From Erinaceus europaeus (lineage: Eukaryota; Chordata; Mammalia; Eulipotyphla; Erinaceidae): a stretch of DNA of 64,000 nucleotides. The notes under the pieces are model-generated. The model worked only from the letters and a program-made list of their open reading frames with translations. It had not been told where the DNA came from and searched no databases. Each line of letters opens with the position of its first letter. Position 1 is the first letter of the stretch. Shown piece by piece: positions 57,389-64,000 of this stretch. The stretch is taken from assembly GCF_950295315.1 (NCBI RefSeq), contig NC_080164.1:61084042-61148041 (forward strand). Reading direction: 5' to 3'. A program made the translations under genes and the position numbers.

Positions 57389-58379
57389 TTTATATATTAT
57401 GTTATGAGTTCCCTCTCTCAGTACTTTTCAAATTACTGATCACTCTTGCCTGTATTGACTTGTGTCTAAGTAAGGTAATTAAAGGTTTCACAGTGGTGGG
57501 AGTTAACAGTTGTTTTAATAGTATTTTAATCCCAGATTTGCAGCTCAATGGCTTAAAAGCCTCTTTTGTGCTTTTTCTTCCCTGTAGGCTATGGGAGCCT
57601 GAGGGCTTTTAAACTATAAGTAGGCTTCTTAGCTTAATCACTGACTCCTGACCAAGAGATAAAGCAGGGTGTGGCAGAGGTAATCCAGTGGTTATGCAAA
57701 GAGACTTTCACAGCCCCACTGCTAGGCCATTGTGGTATAGGTCTTCTCCTGAGTTTTCTGGTTATATCTCTGTCCCCTGGTGTTCCTCCCTGCTGTTGCT
57801 CCAGATTCTGAGGGCAGTAGCAATGGAGACTCTGAGTTGCACTTGGTGAGTCTCAGGGAAGTCCTCTTCTCCATTCAGTTGTCCCCTTGTTGGTGGAACA
57901 GACTGGAGGTGGTGTCTCAACTGATAAACTGCCAGACTGTTACCAGCCAGTTAATCTCTCCCTAGGCTCCTCTCTGTCCACCAGCCACAAGTGTTTGCAC
58001 TCACCAGTGATTTGATGGGTTCCTGAAGTCACTCTAGTCCTGTCTTGTTGTGGTCCCAGGTGGTCTCCTTTGGTATTCCTAATTGATCCAGGAGAGGAGT
58101 GGAGAGGAGAGAAACAGATCTGCTGCTGCTCATAGCCCTGCCTCCAGAAGTTCCCCCACACTTTTCTATTCTGCAGAGTAGCTTCCTCAGTTATATACTA
58201 CTCTGTTGGTATCTTCTAATTCTGCTTTTAAAAACCCCTTCTGTTTCATTTGGTTTAAATCCCCCCTGCTTAACACTGCATTCTATTTACATAACCACTG
58301 TATTCTATTTACATAACCACTGCTGTCTATTTACATAAATCACTTTTACATTTACATAAAGCACCACCTTCCTTCCAGG

Positions 58380-58413
58380 GCATTGGTGGTTTAGTGGTAG
58401 AATTCTCACCTGC
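58380..58413 (+). repeat. 5' half of tRNA-Gly inside the LTR U3
   Basis: GCATTGGTGGTTTAGTGGTA followed by GAATTCTCACCTGC matches the first ~34 bases of mammalian tRNA-Gly(GCC) from memory, with two differences (a C-to-T in the A box region and a G-to-A at a CpG). The match stops near the anticodon; there is no T arm or B box. It is not a functional tRNA gene. Confidence 0.8.
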
Positions 58414-58531
58414 TCCACCCCCTCTTCTTGTCACACCCTGATCCTCTCCTTGTCACACCCTGATTTCCACCAGTCACTTTTCTCTCCACCCTCTCTGCGT
58501 CACATCCTGTTCACACCCTACTTGGGAAGTA

Positions 58532-58540
58532 TATATAAAG
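58532..58540 (+). promoter_or_regulatory. TATA box of the solo LTR
   Basis: TATATAAAG, about 70 bases before the AATAAA at 58611, the usual arrangement of an LTR promoter and polyadenylation signal. Confidence 0.6.
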
Positions 58541-58692
58541 ACAACATTGTTCATTTTAGTTAGTTGTTAGTTTAGTCTAGCTTGGTATAGATTGCACTGC
58601 GTCCTGCATGAATAAAGAGATACTGCGTACAGCTCAACCATGAGTCCCTGGTCGTCTGTTACCCGTCAGTGAAGCTCAGCCCGACACTACTC

Positions 58693-60129
58693 TTCTTTTT
58701 TGAACTGTTCATTTCAGTTTTCTGAATTGTGCTGCCACAGGGCTTGAATGTTACAGCTGAGGGTCAAAAGCAGCCTCCCAGAATTTAGGCTGAACCCTTA
58801 AGAGTCCTTACAAATTTTTTGAAGGCAAAGGCAAGAATAATTCCTTCCTGGGATACACAAAAAGCAGGCCTGCAAACAAAGGTGAGGATGACTAAGTGCC
58901 AAGATGATCCAGTTAGAAATAAGTTCCCAGTTGTATCAGATGGGCTTTAATTCCCATTGAGAAAGTTTTTGATTCCTTGTACTAACCACTGTGACACAAT
59001 GACAAATGATGCTACTTGTTTCAAAGTATTTTTACTTCCACAGTTTGAAGTGTGATAATTTATTGGTGTATCATCCCAAATACCAGTTGTATTTTCCCAC
59101 TGTTTTAAATTGATTGTTAAGTTTAAGAAGTAAAATAGAAAGTTTGGCTGGGTATTACATATGCAGTGTTAATTAAAGTATACCTATGACATTTAACAAT
59201 CATTTACTAATACAAAATATTGTTTTCTTCAAATTCAAAAAGCACCGAGCTTCACTTTTCTGTTGTGCAAAAGAGTTGGAGAATGAGAATTAAGGCCTCC
59301 GTTTCTTTCCTGGTTTTCTTGTTTCAACCTCTGACCCATTGGTCCATTTGATTTGTGTGTAGAAGAGATGAGTCATGAGTTGATCATTTGTGCACTGGTT
59401 CATTATCCTCCTCACATTATGTCTAACCTAATCTTGCAAATAAACACCACTTTCCACACAGGAGACTAGGTGAGAGAGGGTCAATTTGCAATATAAATTT
59501 GTCATCATTACTAGAAAAGTACATGAAGCATGATTTTTCCATAATGCAACAACACATTGCATGATTCTGATAGAAGATGGAATAAAGCCAAGGATTTCTA
59601 AGAGACCCAATTCCTCACTCTCTAAAGCAAAGAAATGAACTATGAGAAGGCTGATATTTGTTGATTTTGGTAATATTTTTGTTTATCATTTAAAGTTCAC
59701 CAAATTAGTAACAATCTATTTTGCCAAGACAGATAAGAATCTAGAACCATAAATCTACTGTTGACCATCAATGAAGACAGCTCCTTTTTGTTATTTAATA
59801 CCACTATTTATTTTCTCCACTAGAATTGCTTAGCTTGGGTGAATTCTAGCTGATAATTTCAGAAGGGTGAAAAGCTAACTAGAACTGGGCACTTGGCCCA
59901 GATAAATCTGATTGCAGTACTATGAAAGAAGCAACAAGGGAAATAGAAAATCTTTAACAAAAATTGTTGATAATTGACTAAGGACTCAGGAGAAAAATAG
60001 AAGATTTGGAGAGTGACTAATGTTATTCTAATGTAAGAAAAAGATGAAAAGGAAGAATCAACAACTCTCTCTTTAATTCTATGAAAAAAATAAGCTATAC
60101 ATGTGTGCCTACATATAACAAACAGACAT
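58693..60129. other. Intronic sequence without recognised features
   Basis: Single-copy-like AT-rich DNA, no coding-like frame. Confidence 0.6.
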
Positions 60130-60295
60130 TATCTTTGGGAGGTGGGAAGGAAGGGCTCAGAGTTTAGTGGTGGGGATGGTATGGAACTATACAATGTAAT
60201 CTTACAATATTGTAACCTATACAATACCTATACACTGTAATCTTATAATACTGTAAACTATACAATATTGTAATGCAAATAATTAGAATAAAAAT
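60130..60295 (+). repeat. Old retroelement 3' terminal fragment
   Basis: GTGGTGGGGATGGTATGGAA followed by a duplicated CTATACAATGTAATCTTA-like block and an AATAAAAATAAATG end. The internal block occurs about three times in short tandem. Confidence 0.55.
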
Positions 60296-60349
60296 AAATG
60301 CATATATATTTGCAATAAAATTCCTACTATCCAAAATTTTTAGGAACTA

Positions 60350-60480
60350 AGTCTTTCTGAAGTCCTGAATTATGGAAGCAAAATGAATATCTTGACTTGA
60401 ATTTTTGTCCTGTGTGATCTTGGACAAGTCACTTGACCAACTCCAGTGACATCTTCCTGCCCAACCCATAATTTATGTAT
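60350..60480 (+). repeat. MIR core-like fragment
   Basis: CCTGTGTGATCTTGGACAAG and TCACTTGACCAACTCCAGTG match the MIR core in + orientation. Confidence 0.6.
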
Positions 60481-62475
60481 AATGTGACCACAAAGCTGTA
60501 ATTACAATTGCATCAAAGACTTGATTTTATTTCCTAATCAAAACATAGATGTCTAAATGTGCTAATCATTTTATGGTTTTATAATATTAAGCTTAAAATG
60601 TTAAAAAATTATATATAGTGTTATGTAAATATTATATATTTTAAAAAGAAATTTCAATCAACAATCTAAAATCTTCATTAAAGACTATCATTATCACTAG
60701 TCATTATTTGATAAGGCAGTAGTAAAGTTGCATGCCTTGCTCAGATAGTTTTTTACCTCCTACTATTGTGTCGAAAAATTAGATGAATAACCAAATACCT
60801 ATAAGATCTTCAACAAATGAGCTCCTTTAGTTTAGAAAGTTTTATAAAGTAGATAGAAAGAGTACCTTGTTAGAAACTAATTTATTTTCCTTTCATTAAA
60901 AAGGAGTAGCACCAAACATTTCATGCCAGTAAATATTGATATAAATCATTATGAAAGTTAAAAAATGAAGAAAGGGAAAAATAGGAAGCAAAGAGTAAAG
61001 AAACTCTTTCTTACAGTGAGTATGAAAACATGGTGGGTTTTTTTTCCCCCCATTTTACTATTGATAAGATTAAATCTGTATGGTTAGGGAAGACATATTT
61101 TCTAAATCCACACAGGTCAAGAAATAGAGCAACTTGAATTTAATCACAACCTTTTTCTAATCACAGGAGTTCAAATAATAGCACCATACAAGGCAATCAG
61201 TGTCCTAAACAGAAATAGTGCAGTTGATTATTTCATTCTGTTGGTTTGTAGGCTAGAAGCAATGGCATAGCTTAAAGACTGATTTTTTTTCAATATATGT
61301 GTTGCATTAAGAATAGATGGTCATGCCAACACCTATCATGGCAAGATGAGAAATTTTACCCATGTGTCAATAATAGTCCTATAACTCCTCCAATAAAATT
61401 ATTTTTAAAATAAATGGTTAATTTTACAGATAGAGAAAAAAAAAGAAAAGAATTGGGACCATAATCCTAGGTCACATAGGGCATGACAGAATAAAAAAAA
61501 AAAAAAAAAAATCCAGCCCTTCCATTTCAGTACACTTATACCTTGAGGCACTGGAAGTTTATCATAAGTAATTTAGAATTTTTCTTTAGACTTAAAACAG
61601 TACAATTTAGAAAAAACCCAGATGGCTTTCTACAGTACTAAAGATACATAAAATGTTTGCCCATGAAAACATGCTGAAGTAACTCATGTCGTGGTAAGTT
61701 ATCAAATTATGGAAAGAACATTGCAGAGATTAAACTGTTGCATAAGAGAGACAAAGCAGCATGAGTCAGGGGTTTGGGAAATATGAGTCAGACTGAAGGG
61801 AAAGAGCCAAAAGCATAGAAAAGGAGGGCTTAAGCAGGGACTTAATGGACACCATACAGATAGGGAAAGTTACCTCTATCAACTTTGAAAGAAAACTAAA
61901 ACTACAGCTTGAGTGAGGGGGATATGGGTGCTCTGTAGTATAGAAACTAGGAGTGAGAGTTGAGAAAAGATCAGATTGGATTATTTAAAGCAATGACAGT
62001 GCCAAAATCAGCAAAAGGACCTGAAATAGTATAAATCACTAGGAGGGAGATTATGGGCACATTTTTGAAAAATGAGTGAATCACTGAAGATTGCCATTAG
62101 CTATTCTTAGTATTCTACAGTAATAACATATGAGTTGATTTATATGGTGTGGTATTTTGAGAACAGATTTTATTGTTTTGATTTTTGATAATTTTTATAA
62201 TGTTTACATTTGCTTACATTTCCATAGGTCAGAACTACTCCCTGAGGTATTCAATTTAAACACTAATCCTTTTTTGAGGCCCCAATTCTGCTCATGACTT
62301 GAGCTACCATTTTATGATCCTTTCAACTCAGGCACAGCCCCTCCAGCCATGCTAACTCTAGCTCTCATTCTTTTGTCATAACAGTTTTTGAATGAGATCT
62401 GCCTTGGTCTGGTTCAACTTAATGAGACCCGCTTTTGGAGTATAAATAGCCTCCTTTTTCTGCCAACCCATGAGC
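60481..62475. other. Intronic sequence without recognised genes
   Basis: AT-rich. An A-run lies at about 61492-61510. A weak inverted MIR-like piece (TCCACACAGGTCAAGAAATA) is near 61108. No coding-like frame. Confidence 0.5.
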
Positions 62476-62479
62476 TGCA

Positions 62480-62880
62480 TCTTCTTTGAAGCACACCTCA
62501 AAATTCACTTCTTTGGGCAAACCTTCCTCCAGTGCTCACCTCTGATGTCTTATTTCACATAATTTCTACTCTTCTCAACTCTATTGCTTTATAACCATTT
62601 CTGTCCACTGACATCTTATTGGTTTTGCTGTGTTACTCACCTCTTGCCTGTTACTTATAAATGTCTGATTCAATAAGATAAAATATTGATCCTGCTATCC
62701 TTAACCTATAGACATCATCTCTCAGCAAAAATCCAAATTATCATGACTTTTTCATAAATTTGTTGAACATATAGTCATTGAAAACCACTATATTTCTTGT
62801 ACTATGCTAGGTGCCACAAATCTAGAGAAAAGAAAGACATAGTCCCATCTTTAAGGAGTTTGAGCCTAAGGCCCAAAAAG
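62480..62880. repeat. Possible L2-type ancient LINE pieces
   Basis: ACCTCAAAATTCACTTCTTT, GGGCAAACCTTCCTCCAGTG and, further on, ACTATGCTAGGTGCCACAAA with AAGGAGTTTGAGCCTAAGGC follow patterns common to L2 relics. Identification is by general pattern only. Confidence 0.35.
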
Positions 62881-63017
62881 AGTATTGGCTGATTGACTAA
62901 AAAGAACTTACCCCTAGGAACATACCTAAAGTAGGTTTCCTAGCTTCTATCTACCCTAAAATCCCTATTACAATATGATTTATTCCTTTTTCATGATTCT
63001 TATTCATTTTAAAAAAA

Positions 63018-63332
63018 TGCCCCCAGGGTTATTTCTGGGGCTCAGTGCCTGCACTATGAATCCACTGCTCCTGGAGGCCATTTTTCCCATTTTTGCCCTT
63101 GTTGTTTATCATTGTTGTTATTGATGTCATTGTTGGACAACAATGGACAGCGAGAAATAGAGAGAGGAGGAGAGAAAGAGAGACAGAGAGGAGGAGAGAA
63201 AGAGAGAACCTGCAGACTTGCTTCACTGCCTGTGAAGCGACCCCCCTGTAGGTGGGGAGACTTGGGTTTCAACCAGGATCCTTATGTTGGCGTCATGTGC
63301 GCTTAACCCACTGCGCCACTGGCCAGCCCCCT
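63018..63332 (-). repeat. Type A/B long-form SINE
   Basis: On the minus strand: head GGGGGCTGGCCAGTGGCGCA near 63331, B-box region, AG-rich body with a duplicated GAGGAGAGAAAGAGAGA block at 63167-63207, and the long-form segment GCAGGCACTGAGCCCCAGAA at the left. Confidence 0.85.
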
Positions 63333-63344
63333 CATTAAAAATTT

Positions 63345-63775
63345 TATCCTGCTTTATATCTTACTACATTTCAGCCACCAAGTTGTGGATGTTACTATGG
63401 TTTCATCCTGAACTCCCTGGGCAGATGACCTTACCAATGTGTCCCAAAACTTCACCTCTCCAGAGCCCTATCCCACTAGGGAAAGATAGAAACAGGTTGG
63501 GGGTGTGGATCAACCTGCCAACACCCATGTCCAGCAGAAAAACAATTACAAAAACCAGACCTTCCACCTTTTGCACCCCATGAAAAAATGTTGGTCCATA
63601 TTCCCAGAGGGGGAGAATGTTAGGCGAAGATGACCAGAGGGCTCTGGGCTGTAATTCCATCAGGACCCAGAGAGAGAAAGGGGGAAAGGGGAGGTTGGGG
63701 GTGGGGAAGGCCACTCAGAAGTAGTAGGTGTGACTTAGAAAGGAAGAGAAGGCAGAACTATAGAAAAAAAAAAGG

Positions 63776-63837
<62 letters not shown>

Positions 63838-63935
63838 AGTCAACCCATACCTGTGGTCTTAGGTGGTGGTAGGAAAGGTGTAGAATTATACCTCTGTTAC
63901 CTTATAATTTTGTAAATCAATATTAAATCACTAAT
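63345..63935 (+). mobile_element. Old L1-like 3' end related to the copy 1 3'UTR
   Basis: ACCAATGTGTCCCAAAACTT, CCCACTAGGGAAAGATAGAA, CAACACCCATGTCCAGCAGA and CCATATTCCCAGAGGGGGAG follow, with divergence, the sense strand of the L1 copy 1 3'UTR. It ends in the conserved terminal motif GTAGAATTATACCTCTGTTA and AATCACTAATAG. An (AT)28 array interrupts it. Confidence 0.7.
63779..63834. repeat. (AT)28 microsatellite
   Basis: Perfect AT run of 56 bases. Confidence 0.95.
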
Positions 63936-64000
63936 AGAATAAAAATTTTTTAAAGAACCTAATAGGCTTAACTGTTAAAGATAAATGAAATAAAAACTTC

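Larger units (their letters stand above)
55930..58165 (-). mobile_element. L1 copy 3: 5' portion only
   Basis: 5'UTR 57389-58165, ORF1 relic 56415-57388, and ORF2 from 56360 to about 55930, where similarity to copies 1 and 2 stops in the endonuclease domain. There is no poly-A at the break, so this is not ordinary 5' truncation; the 3' part was deleted or moved. The 5'UTR pairs with that of L1 copy 2. Confidence 0.85.
58204..58686 (+). mobile_element. Solo ERV LTR with 6-base target duplication and a tRNA-Gly half
   Basis: A 483-base LTR, TGTTGG...CCGACA, flanked by CTACTC at 58198-58203 and 58687-58692. Six-base duplications are usual for class II (ERVK-type) elements. TATATAAAG at 58532-58540 and AATAAA at 58611-58616 give + orientation and a U3-R-U5 layout. 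U3 holds a 22-base tandem repeat (58279-58322, with two decayed units to 58365), a glycine-tRNA-like segment at 58380-58413 and a CTTGTCACACCCTGAT repeat near 58428-58465. No internal viral sequence remains, so it arose by LTR-LTR recombination or was always solo. Confidence 0.88.
4957..64000 (+). other. EFEMP1: EFEMP1 intron downstream of the second exon (partial, over 59 kb)
   Basis: No further cbEGF exon (D-I-D-E-C start, about 120 bases, phase 1) was recognised on the + strand to the end of the window. At least 59 kb of intron is therefore implied. Much of it consists of the inserted elements listed below. Very short or diverged exons could have been missed by eye. Confidence 0.7.

Noticed and set aside
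58380..58413. A glycine tRNA gene
   Set aside because: Only the 5' half is present; the anticodon stem's 3' side, T arm and B box are missing.

Overview
This is mammalian nuclear DNA: interrupted protein-coding exons, GT-AG introns, L1 retrotransposons, tRNA-derived SINEs, ERV LTRs and ancient MIR and MER5 relics. The two abundant young SINE families resemble, from memory, those of hedgehogs (Erinaceus, Eulipotyphla). Hedgehog is my best guess for the source (about 0.7); the sequence alone proves only a placental mammal.

The only host gene is EFEMP1 (fibulin-3), on the + strand. Two consecutive coding exons lie at 4332-4380 and 4546-4956, separated by a 165-base intron. They encode the start of the mature protein and the first, atypical calcium-binding EGF module with its long insert. 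Bases 1-4331 are the preceding intron. Bases 4957-64000 all appear to be the following intron, because I found no further exon. No RNA gene, second host gene or CRISPR array is supported.

The intron is built from layered insertions. The oldest layer is MIR and MER5A copies (including a pair directly after the second exon), possible L2 pieces and an ancient L1. The middle layer is decayed tRNA-derived SINEs and L1 3' ends sharing a conserved terminal motif. The youngest layer has many SINEs with clear target-site duplications and four main L1 bodies. L1 copy 1 (15806-23411, -) is essentially full length and sits inside a SINE. L1 copy 2 (31037-37140, +) is nearly full length and carries a SINE. 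L1 copy 3 (55930-58165, -) has only its 5' portion. The fourth body (24475-25595, +) is a 3' fragment. All recognisable L1 ORFs are broken. Two LTRs were found: 12502-13021, followed by a primer-binding-site-like sequence, and a solo LTR at 58204-58686 with a perfect 6-base target duplication and the 5' half of a glycine tRNA inside its U3.

The most notable points are the tRNA-half-bearing LTR, the tandem 5'UTR units of L1 copy 1, the long 3' end of that L1 lineage with a shared ORF-like stretch, a small inverted duplication inside an L1 fragment, and an Ala/Ser-rich lengthening of the fibulin-3 insert. I did not find an undescribed multi-gene system.
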